Program-made: the position numbers and the translations under genes | NCBI GenBank assembly: GCA_037189585.1 | Contig: JBBCJA010000011.1 | Coordinates: forward strand, 372,001 to 436,000 | DNA from: JAEXNA01 sp037189585 | Lineage (GTDB): Bacteria; Vulcanimicrobiota; Xenobia; Xenobiales; JADMJV01 | DNA length: 64,000 bases | Reading direction: 5' to 3' | Part shown: piece after piece, positions 7,703 to 16,286 of the stretch | How the letters are laid out: each line of letters begins with the position of its first letter | Position numbering within the stretch: the stretch's first letter is position 1 | Notes under the pieces: generated by a model | Told to the model about the DNA's origin: nothing | Databases searched by the model: none | The model's input: the letters and a program-made list of their open reading frames with translations, nothing else

Positions 7703-8971
7703 ATGCAAATCGCCAGCAGCAGCACCATCGCCAGGAACCGCCCCGTCACGACCGTCGAAGCAAGAACGCCCCGCAGACGAGCCGGTTCTGCTCTCCTGAG
7801 CCGTGTCAGCGAGACCGTTCGCCAGGCTTTAGCTTACAGCACCGGCCAGACGCTGGTGAGAAACGGCCGGTTCGGCTCGACCCGCCAGAGCGGCTCGGCC
7901 ACCCAGCTGTTGGGTAGCTTTCTCGGTGAGAAGGCAAGAGGAGCTAGCCCGTCGCCCAGCCTTAGCCAACGCGAGCTACGCGCGCGCTACAGCCAGACCC
8001 ATGGCCAGCAGTTCGCGCGCCTCAGCCCGCAACAGCAACAGCAGTTCCTGAGACTGGCCGAAAGCACGCAGCAGGGCGGCCTCCCGCCGGCACATCTGGA
8101 ACAGCTGCTGAGCTCGGGCCGCCTGATGGCGCGTGACCGTCAGGGCGCGACCGTGCTCGCCCACCTCGACCGGCTGTCCCGGCAAGAACTGCAGCCCGGC
8201 GTCGACCGCCAGCAGGCGGTCCGAGACCTGGCTCAGAACCTGGCCGACCCCCAATCCTTCAATCAGGACCAGCAAGGCACGTGCACGGTGACCTCCATCG
8301 GTCGCGAGCATGCTCGGACCAACCCCGCCGACTTCGCCCGAGTGACCACCGACTTACTTTCGCGCCAGGCGCGCACGGTGGGCCAGGACTGCTCGGTGAT
8401 TCCCTCGGCCCAGCTGGACCTGTCCTACCCGGATCCTAGAGACCGAACCCAGGTGGAGAGAGTCTACCAGGACACCATGATGGAGTACGGCAACGGTGCC
8501 GAGCTTACCTATAACTCCTCGCTCGATCGCCACGAGCGAATCGACCGGACCGTCAACGGAGGCTGCCACTACGCGGAGAGTGCCGGCACGGGATTGGCCA
8601 GCCATCAGTCGGCTCGAGTCATCTCCGCTATGCTGGGACGACAGGTGGAGAATCATTCCTACATCGACGGGCCCACCAGGCTGCACCGCCTCTACCACAG
8701 AGCCGAGTTCGAGGGACGTCTGGGCCAGTTCTCCAGCCGCGACCAGCGCATGCAGGTCACTTTGCGCTGGGATGGCCAAAGCACTCACATGCTCAACGTC
8801 ATCCGGATCGAAGGAGACTATGTGTACCTCGACAACCCCTGGGGCTACGGCGAGAACGGAGTGAGCGGACCGCAAAGAACCCTCCAGGGCCAGGGAGGCC
8901 AGAGCAAGATGCGCCTCGATGACTTCTATGCCGCTCTGGTCGAGTACCACGCGCTACGACCCGCCAGCTGA
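7703..8971 (+). CDS. Papain-like cysteine peptidase-fold protein
   Basis: A 422-residue protein without a signal peptide. Residues 1-110 are low-complexity and rich in Ser, Arg and Gln, probably disordered. A papain-type active site can be placed: Gln191 and Cys194 in QGTCTVTS, His362 in THMLNVI and Asp377 or Asn378 in LDNPWG, with spacing and local sequence like papain-fold hydrolases. It might be a peptidase, amidase or transglutaminase-like enzyme; I cannot choose. The arrangement of a disordered N-terminal arm before a papain-like domain is typical of effectors or self-processing proteins, but no secretion signal is seen. It stands alone in its transcription unit. Confidence 0.6.
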   Translation: MQIASSSTIARNRPVTTVEARTPRRRAGSALLSRVSETVRQALAYSTGQTLVRNGRFGSTRQSGSATQLLGSFLGEKARGASPSPSLSQRELRARYSQTHGQQFARLSPQQQQQFLRLAESTQQGGLPPAHLEQLLSSGRLMARDRQGATVLAHLDRLSRQELQPGVDRQQAVRDLAQNLADPQSFNQDQQGTCTVTSIGREHARTNPADFARVTTDLLSRQARTVGQDCSVIPSAQLDLSYPDPRDRTQVERVYQDTMMEYGNGAELTYNSSLDRHERIDRTVNGGCHYAESAGTGLASHQSARVISAMLGRQVENHSYIDGPTRLHRLYHRAEFEGRLGQFSSRDQRMQVTLRWDGQSTHMLNVIRIEGDYVYLDNPWGYGENGVSGPQRTLQGQGGQSKMRLDDFYAALVEYHALRPAS

Positions 8972-9071
8972 CCCCGGCAAATCGCTGTCAAGTAATTTTC
9001 TCTCCTCTCAAGAGTTCGTAGGCGCTTTCTAGGAAGGGTCGACATCGCGGAATTTGGAACTCACTGGGCCT

Positions 9072-9639
9072 ATGCGAAATCTGACTCACTACGTTGCCGT
9101 CGGCGCCCTGTCCGCCTTTCTTTTGGGTGGATGTGAGGTAGTAGTGGCGATGAGAGCTTCGTCGTCACGGGTGCCGACGCGCCCGCTGTCTCGTTCCAGT
9201 TGGATCGCTCCACGGTTTTCTTTGAAAGCCAGCTCGATGACGGTCCCGAGATAGCCTTGGACCTCGGTGAGGTCGCGATCATGCAGTCCGATGACGGAAG
9301 CGACCGGCTTGACGATAGCGGAACCGCTTGGACGGACGAGCTTTTGATGGTGGCCCCCGCAAGTGGGCCTATCACCCTTCTCTGGATTCTCCCTTCCTCA
9401 AGAGCCTGTCCTTATACGAAGACGATGGTGAATTGATCCAAGAGCTAACCAATAGCGAACAAGGTACCGTCGAGTTGCGGGAAGGCGCTCGCTACAAACT
9501 TGTCTTTGAAGACAACGGCGCCACGGTCAGCGCCCAGACGGACGAGATTCAGGAAGGCGCCTACGCGGTGAGCTTTTTGAATCAGTCGGACCAGCCTTTC
9601 TTGAACGTGGGTCAGAAGTTGGTCGACGCGCCACCTTAA
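9072..9639 (+). pseudogene. Frameshifted small lipoprotein gene
   Basis: The first frame from ATG 9072 encodes a clean lipoprotein signal (ALSAFLLGGC). The continuation then lies in a second frame from about 9145 (readable as SFQLDRSTVFFESQLDDGPEIA) and in a third frame from about 9350 to the stop at 9639. Each step is consistent with loss of one base; the second falls among short runs of T and C. Rejoined, the product would be about 188 residues with a small beta-rich domain after the lipid anchor. Either the gene is broken or the assembly has two single-base errors here. Confidence 0.65.
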
Positions 9640-9797
9640 ACTCAGTGATGTCAGTCTCCCGGCGTTCCAGGCGAACGAAAATTTTGGCATCCCGGCTCAC
9701 CTCACGATTCAGAGGTTGATACCATGGTAGCTCTCGAGCCGTGCCGCATGGCGCGGGATCCTTCCACTTTGTTGTTGAAAGAGAATTCGTGCTGACC

Positions 9798-10742
9798 ATG
9801 GACGTGAACCCATTCCTGCTACAACTCCGTGGTAGTCGTAGGATTCTGCTAGCTGGTGCCGGAGGTGGCTACGATATCTATTGCGGGCTACCGCTCTATG
9901 CCTACTTGAAAAATCAGGACAAAGAGGTCTTTCTGGCCAGTCTAGCCTTCAGTCCGCCAAACCCCAGCTGGGGTAAGATTTTGAGTCCAGGACTTGTCGA
10001 AATCAGTACGCCCAAGACGCGTCCCCCCCGAATCGGAGCTGAGGCCTGTCTGTGCAGTTGGTTCGATTCGCGGGGAGAGGAGATTCCGATCTACTGCTTT
10101 GGAGCCGACGGCGCCCAAGCGTTGCTGCGTCACTACCAGTTTCTCAAGGAACACCTCGAGCTCGACGCACTGGTGCTAGTCGATGGGGGAACCGATAGTG
10201 TAATGCGAGGGGATGAGCCTGGGCTGGGTTCTCCCGGTGAAGATGTCGCTAGCTTGGCGGCGATCCATCAACTGAAACTTCCCGTGCGCCTTCTGGCGTG
10301 TTTAGGATTCGGGCTGGATGCTCATCATTACGTTTGCCACGCCTACGCTTTGGAAGCAGCAGCCGAGCTTACCGCCAGCGGAGACTTTCTAGGCGCCTTT
10401 TCCTTGCTTCCCCACATGCCTGAGTTTCAGTTCCTGGCTGACGCCGTGGAGTACACAGCCAGGCAGGAAGAAGCGCGGCCTAGTATCATCGCTGGGTCGG
10501 TCGTGCTTGCCGGGCAGGGAAAGTTCGGTGATCATCACGCCAGTGATCGGACCAAAGGCAGCACCATGCTGATCAACCCTCTGATGTCGATGTACTGGTG
10601 CTTCCAGGTTGACGGTCTGGCTCATCGCTGCCTATACATGGATCGCATCAAGGAAACTCGTAGTCGCGGAGAGGTCACTGTCGCCATCAGCCGTTTCCGC
10701 GAGACCGTGCAGGTAAGAGATTGGATGAACCTGCCCTTTTAG
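9798..10742 (+). CDS. DUF1152 family protein
   Basis: A 314-residue protein of the DUF1152 family, of unknown function, found in archaea and scattered bacteria. The hallmark Gly-rich nucleotide-type loop GAGGGYDI is near residue 20. The acidic motif DGGTDSVMRGDE followed by GLGSPGED is near residue 135-160. The ATG at 9798 is preferred over an in-frame start further upstream because family members begin a few residues before the Gly loop. It has no signal peptide and is probably cytosolic. It stands alone between a broken lipoprotein gene and a membrane-protein remnant. Confidence 0.75.
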   Translation: MDVNPFLLQLRGSRRILLAGAGGGYDIYCGLPLYAYLKNQDKEVFLASLAFSPPNPSWGKILSPGLVEISTPKTRPPRIGAEACLCSWFDSRGEEIPIYCFGADGAQALLRHYQFLKEHLELDALVLVDGGTDSVMRGDEPGLGSPGEDVASLAAIHQLKLPVRLLACLGFGLDAHHYVCHAYALEAAAELTASGDFLGAFSLLPHMPEFQFLADAVEYTARQEEARPSIIAGSVVLAGQGKFGDHHASDRTKGSTMLINPLMSMYWCFQVDGLAHRCLYMDRIKETRSRGEVTVAISRFRETVQVRDWMNLPF

Positions 10743-10796
10743 AGCTTCGGAGGCCTTGGAAATCCGTCGACATCAGGGAGTGCCGGTGACGAGAGA

Positions 10797-10930
10797 TTAG
10801 CTTACGGGCGCGCTAGATCCTGAAAGTTCGTCCCTCTTCCGTAAGACTACGGAACTTGAGTGAAAACGCCCGGACCTACCCATAGTTATCAGAGCTATCG
10901 CGATAGTGTTCATCGGTGAAACAGACCGAC
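10797..10930 (-). pseudogene. Remnant of a membrane protein like that at 17274-17873
   Basis: On the minus strand this stretch reads MNTIAIALITMG, which matches MNTIAMVMMTMG in the membrane protein encoded at 17274-17873. The DNA also aligns over about 50 bases around the shared ATCGCGAT...GTGTTCATCG. Flanking sequence is degraded and no intact frame exists, so this is a decayed second copy. Confidence 0.4.
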
Positions 10931-11023
10931 GGTGTAGGGGCTTGTTGTGGTCCACTGGGTTTAACACTCCTTTGACGCATCCTTGGTAAAGTCTCGTTAC
11001 AAGCTTACGAGAGGTCACTTTGA

Positions 11024-11434
11024 ATGCACATCACCAGTCACAAAACGCTTGGTTACAGCAAATTGCAAGCCGTCGATGCCGTCTCCCGTGACCAGGAGCT
11101 GACTCCACAGCCTGCCGAGCCGAGCGACATAGTGTCATTGGCCCGTGGAGTGTACGATTTCTCCAAGGGGCAGGTGATCGGCACGACACCCATCCTCGGT
11201 ACGCTGCGGGCATTTCAGGACATCCGGAAACGCGAGGCGACTGAGAACGTCGCGCTAGTCGAAATCGCCAACATAGTGGCAGCCGGAGCCAACGGTTTTG
11301 GCACGTTCAAGATTGCGGAGGCCCTTTTCACGGGCGGCTCCCTCCTTCCCGGGTGCGCGGCCCTATTTATCGCCGGTCTGGGGATGGGCATCGCTCATTC
11401 GGCCAGCAGAGAAGTCGCGACGGCAACCGCCTAA
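11024..11434 (+). CDS. Hypothetical protein with C-terminal membrane segments, 136 aa
   Basis: Family not recognised. The first 50 residues are polar. About residues 85-125 form one or two hydrophobic, Gly/Ala-rich segments that could insert in a membrane. GAGAGG about ten bases before the ATG is a reasonable ribosome-binding site. There is no signal peptide. The gene is isolated, so context gives no clue to function. Confidence 0.5.
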   Translation: MHITSHKTLGYSKLQAVDAVSRDQELTPQPAEPSDIVSLARGVYDFSKGQVIGTTPILGTLRAFQDIRKREATENVALVEIANIVAAGANGFGTFKIAEALFTGGSLLPGCAALFIAGLGMGIAHSASREVATATA

Positions 11435-11609
11435 CCCCGATGGACATGACACACTAGAGCGCACGGTGTCCGGGTAGACCTGTTCTGGACGGCTGACCTG
11501 GTCACCCCGCACCACCGCCATGCCGGGGATACCGTTGCGTTGCATCGCATGTCTCGTATCGGACGGCTGTCCAGGCTTACCTGCCTGGCCTTACTTTCGA
11601 GCGGTCCGA

Positions 11610-11870
11610 CTACTCGTCGGGATTTACCAAAATCACAGAAACGGAGTCTCCTCGTGCCTTATCAATGCCGATGGCGCCGGAGACCGCTCCTTCCAGGTCG
11701 GCTTTTCGCATTTCACTTCGCGATGACGTGGGCTGCTGGGGTATAGCTCGCTGCTCAGTGCCGAGAAGAAAAGGACGCCCCATCTGAACGACGACAGCGG
11801 TCACGACGATGGCCAGTACTAGAAACCAGGTATGGGTCTGGGACTGTTTGACAAGATAAGACATAGACAC
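11610..11870 (-). CDS. Small single-pass membrane protein, 86 aa
   Basis: A small protein with one N-terminal transmembrane helix (about residues 13-33, WFLVLAIVVTAVVVQMG) and a short polar tail. Coding is supported by an AGGAG six bases before the ATG at 11870. The tail gives no family assignment. It may be a membrane-anchored accessory protein. Nothing recognisable lies in the 194 bases between its start and the next gene. Confidence 0.5.
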   Translation of the reverse strand: MSMSYLVKQSQTHTWFLVLAIVVTAVVVQMGRPFLLGTEQRAIPQQPTSSRSEMRKADLEGAVSGAIGIDKARGDSVSVILVNPDE

Positions 11871-12067
11871 TCCTGTGCGTTGGTAAGAATTGGACCGGTT
11901 CCTTTCCTGATTATGACGACTGACCCAAACCTGGCTCCTACCGTCAGGTTACAAGAAGGTTAACAGACAACACCGAGTGACTTGACTCGTGGCCAAGAGT
12001 CGAGAAGAAGGCAAGGGTTTTCCGGAACGGAAGTTGATCGAGCAGTTATCACCTATGGAGCCTCTTG

Positions 12068-12730
12068 ATGTACCTACCTTCCTATTTTGAAGAATCGAGC
12101 ACCGAGGTGATTCATGAACTGATCTCCCAGTATCCCTTGGGTATTCTCTTCACCAACGGAAAGAATGGACCCGACGCTAGCCACCTACCTTTTGAGTTGA
12201 GAGGTCAACAGGGCTCCCTAGGCGTGCTTCATACTCACGTGGCTAGAAAAAATCCGGTCTGGCAAGAACTCTCCGACGGAGAGACCGTCCTGGTAGTCTT
12301 TCGCGCTGGAGACGCGTACATCTCGCCCAACTGGTACCCGAGCAAGCACGAACTTCATCACCAAGTTCCCACCTGGAACTATAGGGTGGTTCACGCTCAT
12401 GGCAAGGTCACCGTTCGTGACGACGAGCGCTATGTGCGAGGTGTGGTGGCCCGACTGACTCGGACTCACGAAGCCTCCCAACCTGAGCCTTGGAAGATGC
12501 GGGACCTCAACGAGGAGGCCATGGCGAGTATGCTCAAAGCGATCGTCGGACTGGAGATCGAGATCACGAGTCTAGTGGGAAAATTTAAGCTTGGTCAAAA
12601 TAAAGGGGAGCGAGACCTTCGTGGCGCCGCGGAAGCTTTGCTCGCTCAAGGAGAACAGGTGATCAGTGAGGCTATGCTCGCTGTTCGAAACGACGTTGAT
12701 GAGGAGTTGCTGGTTGATGAAGAGTCGTAG
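12068..12730 (+). CDS. paiB: FMN-binding negative regulator, PaiB family
   Basis: A 220-residue protein of the PaiB family, which has a flavin-reductase-like split-barrel fold and was named for repression of sporulation and protease genes in Bacillus. Diagnostic segments: YISPNWYPSKHE, then VPTWNY and VVHAHG in the middle, and GKFKLGQNK near the C-terminus. GGAG seven bases before the ATG at 12068 decides the start over the TTG just upstream. It is overlapped at its 3' end by the next gene, a PLP enzyme, and both are probably translated from one message. The regulatory role is inferred from the family; no DNA-binding motif is visible. Confidence 0.88.
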   Translation: MYLPSYFEESSTEVIHELISQYPLGILFTNGKNGPDASHLPFELRGQQGSLGVLHTHVARKNPVWQELSDGETVLVVFRAGDAYISPNWYPSKHELHHQVPTWNYRVVHAHGKVTVRDDERYVRGVVARLTRTHEASQPEPWKMRDLNEEAMASMLKAIVGLEIEITSLVGKFKLGQNKGERDLRGAAEALLAQGEQVISEAMLAVRNDVDEELLVDEES

Positions 12731-13841
12731 TTTCGCAATGAGTGCCGAGTCCTGGCTTGTCGCGGGCGGTCGCCCCCGCGAGCTCGGCTCGCCTTTGAAC
12801 GTTCCACTGATACCCGCCTCCAATTTTATCCTTGGGGAAAACCGCGCCTACTCCCGAGATGACGGAACCCCAACTTGGGAGGCTTTAGAGGATCTGGTGG
12901 GCGGTCTAGAGTTGGGTCGTTCGATAGCTTTCGCTTCCGGTATGGCAGCGATCGACGCTGTCTTCGATCAGCTGACAGTCGGCTCCGTGGTGGCGCTCCC
13001 GGATGATTGCTATCAAGGCGTTGTGGGACTCGCCGAGGCGGGAGTCCGGAGAAGAGGCTGGAAACTCCACCGGATCGCAGTCGTTGATACCACCGGCTGG
13101 ATTCAGGCTTGCGCCGACGCCGACCTCATCTGGCTGGAGTCGCCCTCGAACCCGCTTTTGACGGTGGCGGATCTCGAGGCGATTTGCACCGCTCCACGCA
13201 AGCCCGAGACCATCGTGGCGGTGGACAACACTTTCGCGACACCCTTGAATCAGCAGCCGCTGGAGTTGGGAGCCACGGTCTCTCTCCAGTCCGCGACCAA
13301 GTTTCTTGGCGGTCATTCCGACCTGCTGGCGGGCGTGGCTACCACCCGGGATGAGGCGCTTTGGCAAGCTCTTCGTACCTCGCGCGAATTGGCGGGAGCC
13401 ACTCCGGGCACTCTGGAGTCGTTTCTCGCCGTGCGCGGGGCGAGGACCCTGGCGGTCCGTTTGCAGCGCGCTCAAGAGACGGCGATGATTCTCGCCGAGA
13501 AGTTGGAGAAGCATCCCCTGGTCACCAGGGTGCGCTATCCCGGCTTGCCCTCGCATCCTACTCATGACATGGCTAGGCGATGGCTCAAAGGCTTTGGAAC
13601 GATCATCTCTTTCGACCTTGGTGAGGGAGCGGACTTCGCCGACGAGGTCTGTCGAAAGGTCAAGCTCATCCACCACACCACCAGCTTAGGAGCCGTCGAA
13701 TCCACGATGGAGCGAAGAGCGGCGGTACCCGGGCAAGGCCACATTCCTCCTTCACTTCTACGTCTCAGCGTCGGAATCGAGGACGCGGGAGATCTATGGG
13801 AAGACCTCGATATCGCCATCCGGTCAGCGGCGGCAGTGTGA
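12717..13841 (+). CDS. PLP-dependent trans-sulfuration enzyme (cystathionine gamma-synthase/lyase family)
   Basis: A fold-type I pyridoxal-phosphate enzyme of the Cys/Met metabolism family, 374 residues. The cofactor Lys is Lys195 in SATKFLGGHSD. Upstream motifs include the cofactor-clamping FASGMAAIDA, WLESPSNPLL and VDNTFATPLNQQP, where the Asp contacts the pyridine N. The C-terminal SLGAVESTMERRA and LLRLSVGIED are typical. The start at 12717 is chosen because gaggag lies ten bases before it, although an ATG at 12738 is also possible. The exact reaction (gamma-synthase, gamma-lyase or O-acyl-homoserine sulfhydrylase) cannot be told. It overlaps the end of paiB by 14 bases. Confidence 0.9.
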   Translation: MKSRSFAMSAESWLVAGGRPRELGSPLNVPLIPASNFILGENRAYSRDDGTPTWEALEDLVGGLELGRSIAFASGMAAIDAVFDQLTVGSVVALPDDCYQGVVGLAEAGVRRRGWKLHRIAVVDTTGWIQACADADLIWLESPSNPLLTVADLEAICTAPRKPETIVAVDNTFATPLNQQPLELGATVSLQSATKFLGGHSDLLAGVATTRDEALWQALRTSRELAGATPGTLESFLAVRGARTLAVRLQRAQETAMILAEKLEKHPLVTRVRYPGLPSHPTHDMARRWLKGFGTIISFDLGEGADFADEVCRKVKLIHHTTSLGAVESTMERRAAVPGQGHIPPSLLRLSVGIEDAGDLWEDLDIAIRSAAAV

Positions 13842-13860
13842 TTGGGCGACTGCTGCGCCA

Positions 13861-14262
13861 TCAAGACGGAGGCACGGTCTCCCACTGAGGAGTGTCATCG
13901 GCAAGGGTGTAGTAGTCGCCCTTCTCGCGGGTGTAGACGTGCACGTGGGTTATGGTTTCGGTGGGCTGGTCAAAGGCGCCCATGGCGACTCCGATCCACT
14001 CTCGCTCGGTGGGATCCCAAAATAGTGACGAGCCGCAGCGGGAGCAGAAGCCTCTGCGCACGTTCTTGATGGATGACGGGTACCAACGGAGAAGCTCGGA
14101 GCTATCGCCAAGCTTGAAAGCGGATTTAGGGACATCGCTAGAGACGAAGTAGTGGCCCGAGAACTTTCGACACTGGGTACAGTGGCATGCGTCCGGTGCG
14201 GGAAGTTCGTCCAGCTGGACCGTGAAGGTGATGGCGCCACAGGCGCAGGAGCCGTTGAACAT
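13861..14262 (-). CDS. GFA-family zinc protein
   Basis: A 133-residue protein of the GFA family (named for glutathione-dependent formaldehyde-activating enzyme). Zinc-binding cysteines are all present: SCACG (Cys6, Cys8), ACHCTQC (Cys26, Cys28, Cys31) and GFCSRCGS (Cys73, Cys76). Length is normal. Most single-domain members have no proven activity, so a role in S-(hydroxymethyl)glutathione formation is only a possibility. It is convergent with the PLP enzyme gene, 19 bases away. Confidence 0.88.
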   Translation of the reverse strand: MFNGSCACGAITFTVQLDELPAPDACHCTQCRKFSGHYFVSSDVPKSAFKLGDSSELLRWYPSSIKNVRRGFCSRCGSSLFWDPTEREWIGVAMGAFDQPTETITHVHVYTREKGDYYTLADDTPQWETVPPS

Positions 14263-14302
14263 GCTTTAGGAATTCTCAATTCGATTCGGGGATGCCTGGT
14301 TC

Positions 14303-14331
14303 TTGACCAGACTGTAGCTTAGTCATAGACT
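14303..14331 (+). promoter_or_regulatory. Promoter of the toxin-antitoxin operon
   Basis: TTGACC (14303-14308) and TAGACT (14326-14331) are 17 bases apart, close to the sigma-70 consensus. The ATG of the antitoxin is at 14338, so transcription probably starts at or next to it, giving a nearly leaderless message. Confidence 0.55.
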
Positions 14332-14333
14332 AA
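14319..14333 (+). promoter_or_regulatory. Probable antitoxin operator (inverted repeat)
   Basis: A perfect inverted repeat TTAGTC-ATA-GACTAA covers the -10 element. Phd-type antitoxins repress their own operon by binding such palindromes, so this is the likely autoregulatory site. Confidence 0.5.
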
Positions 14334-14337
14334 CTAT

Positions 14338-14568
14338 ATGCGAGAGGTCACGATTCACGAAGCTAAAACTCACCTTTCCGCTTTGATTCGTGCCGTTGAG
14401 TCTGGCGAGACAATTCTACTCAAGCGCGGGACCACAGCTGTGGCCCAGATCGTTCCAGTGCCCAAAAGCGAAGAGAAGCGCCCCCTCGGGCAATGGAGTG
14501 GGAAGCTCTCTATCTCTCCCGATTTTGACGACCCCATGCCGCCAGAGTTCACGAAATTCTTCGAATGA
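14338..14568 (+). CDS. Phd/YefM-type antitoxin
   Basis: A 76-residue antitoxin. The N-terminal MREVTIHEAKTHLSALIRAV matches the Phd/YefM DNA-binding fold, followed by GETILLKRGTTAVAQIVP. The remaining 30 residues, with LGQWSGKLSISPDFDDP, are the usual disordered segment that wraps and blocks the PIN toxin. Its stop overlaps the toxin start by four bases (ATGA), giving translational coupling and the normal antitoxin-first order. Autoregulation is supported by the palindrome over the promoter. Confidence 0.92.
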   Translation: MREVTIHEAKTHLSALIRAVESGETILLKRGTTAVAQIVPVPKSEEKRPLGQWSGKLSISPDFDDPMPPEFTKFFE

Positions 14569-14960
14569 AGCTCCTTCTCGACACGCATGTCTGGCTCTGG
14601 GCTATCAGCGAGCCTTCTCGGCTTGGGCCTCGGACACGTGAGGCGCTCCAATCTTTTCAGACCAGTGTTTACTTATCAGCCGTTTCTAGCTGGGAAGTCG
14701 CTATAAAGTGGAGACTCGGAAAGCTGGAACTCCCGGCACGTCCTGGGGAACTAGTGAAGGATAGCTTGAGGACCAACGGCTTTCTCCGCCTGGATATTTT
14801 CCACGAACACGGATGGAAAGTCGCGGACCTTCCCGACCATCACAGAGACCCGTTCGACCGCCTACTGGTTGCTCAGGCAGTGTGCGAAAGATTGACTTTA
14901 CTCACGGCCGACGCGCTGATCACGGCTTATCCATGTCCTGTGATGTGGGCTCTAGATTAG
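14565..14960 (+). CDS. PIN-domain toxin, VapC-like
   Basis: A 131-residue PIN-domain ribonuclease, paired with the Phd-type antitoxin. The acidic metal-binding residues are readable: Asp6 in LLLDTHVWLW, the Glu in SSWEVAIK, the Asp residues in HRDPFDRLLVAQA and the Asp in LLTADALI. All are intact, so the toxin is probably active. Such toxins cut RNA (initiator tRNA or rRNA in studied cases); the target here is unknown. Confidence 0.93.
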   Translation: MKLLLDTHVWLWAISEPSRLGPRTREALQSFQTSVYLSAVSSWEVAIKWRLGKLELPARPGELVKDSLRTNGFLRLDIFHEHGWKVADLPDHHRDPFDRLLVAQAVCERLTLLTADALITAYPCPVMWALD

Positions 14961-15033
14961 ACTCTTTGGTTCCACTTTCGCTGGGTTTCAGGACTAAGCG
15001 GAGACAAGCCCCCTGCGGCGAAACGCGGATTTC

Positions 15034-16227
15034 ATGAAAAGAGCTTTGCTTCGAACCTACACTCTGGCGCTACCCATTCTCCTCTTCTGCTTTTCCGGAA
15101 CTGCTATCGCTCAATCGAAGACCTTCGACATTACCTCTTACAAGGCGCCCCAGGGATGGAAGGAAACGAAGAGCGCCGATTCCGTCATCTACACGAAAGA
15201 AGAGGCGGACGGAAGCTCGACCATGATGTGTTTGTATCGCGGTATCCAGGCAAGCGACGACTCGCGAAAGAACTTTGATATCGCATGGCAAAGTCTGGTG
15301 CGTGAGACGCTCGGCCTCGCGGTCTCTCCTCAGATGGAGGCTCCGGATCAGCATCAAGGCTGGAACGCGCTCGCCGGGCACGCGTTTTATGAGCACGAGG
15401 GGACGAAGAGCGCCGTCATTTTGGCTACTTACACTCGTGGGAATAGCCTGGTTAATCTGGTCATCGTGACCAATGCCGCCGGACACCAAGAAGCGATAAC
15501 GGCATTCAGTGACTCTTTCTCTTTCCAGGCACCAGCCACATCATCCCAAGTGGCTAAGCAGCCCATTCCAACTGTAAAGAGTTCAGAGCCCGCTCCCGAG
15601 GTCTGGATGGTCAACCGTCTGAAGCTCAAGGCTGCTCAAGGGCGTACGGAAATGGGACAGGAATGGGTGGCCTTCTACCCTAATGGAGACTACTTTCCAT
15701 ATCTTCCCGAGGGTGGCTTTTACAACTTTGATCCCCAACGTAGCGGGCAGAGTTGGGGCAAGGCGGTTCGTTCCGGCAACAGCGTCCAGGCGACCTCAAG
15801 CTACGGTAATATCACCTTTGTGGCAAAGAGCGCCAACGAGATGGAGAGCCCCAACTACACTTCCAGCACCTGGTATCGTTGCCAGTCGGTCGACGGCTTG
15901 CGACTCGAGGGCACCTACACACCCGACCTCGACTTTTATAACAACATCAAGAGTGGAGTCCTACCGCAACCCAAGCAGCCCCCTGTCATCCATTTCCGCA
16001 AGGACGGCACCTTCTTTAACGAGGGGATTTCTTATGCCAATGTCACTCGTGATATGACAGCGGCTCTTGGCCACGGAACCTATCAGATCAAAGACTTCTC
16101 GCTCATTATGAACTGTGCTGGAGGGCGCCAGGTTCAAGTCAGCTTCAGCGGGATCAAATCCACCGACCCGAAGTCGAACCCGGAGAGTTACTTCATCAAT
16201 GGCCTGCTCAACTATCGGCTCAAATAG
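15034..16227 (+). CDS. Exported hypothetical protein, 397 aa
   Basis: Starts with a clear signal peptide (hydrophobic residues about 9-22, cleavage near TAIAQS at 26-27), so it is secreted to the periplasm or outside. No catalytic motif is recognised. The first half (residues 30-165) is compact and mixed alpha/beta, and is joined by a Pro/Ser-rich linker near 170-190 to a beta-rich second half with repeated Trp/Tyr/Gly segments. It lies downstream of the toxin-antitoxin pair in the same direction but 73 bases away, so is probably independent. Confidence 0.7.
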   Translation: MKRALLRTYTLALPILLFCFSGTAIAQSKTFDITSYKAPQGWKETKSADSVIYTKEEADGSSTMMCLYRGIQASDDSRKNFDIAWQSLVRETLGLAVSPQMEAPDQHQGWNALAGHAFYEHEGTKSAVILATYTRGNSLVNLVIVTNAAGHQEAITAFSDSFSFQAPATSSQVAKQPIPTVKSSEPAPEVWMVNRLKLKAAQGRTEMGQEWVAFYPNGDYFPYLPEGGFYNFDPQRSGQSWGKAVRSGNSVQATSSYGNITFVAKSANEMESPNYTSSTWYRCQSVDGLRLEGTYTPDLDFYNNIKSGVLPQPKQPPVIHFRKDGTFFNEGISYANVTRDMTAALGHGTYQIKDFSLIMNCAGGRQVQVSFSGIKSTDPKSNPESYFINGLLNYRLK

Positions 16228-16286
16228 GCTAGGAGCTTCGACTTGGGAAATGATAGTCCGCTACTTGAACCTCATGATGCCGGAGG

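Noticed and set aside
11363..11545. Minus-strand 60-codon frame with GIPGMAVVRGD
   Set aside because: Slight resemblance to a beta-lactamase-like motif, but too short and opposite the end of another frame; no second motif.
12906..13676. 256-codon minus-strand frame opposite the PLP enzyme
   Set aside because: The plus-strand PLP enzyme is complete with its cofactor Lys; the minus frame is a shadow.
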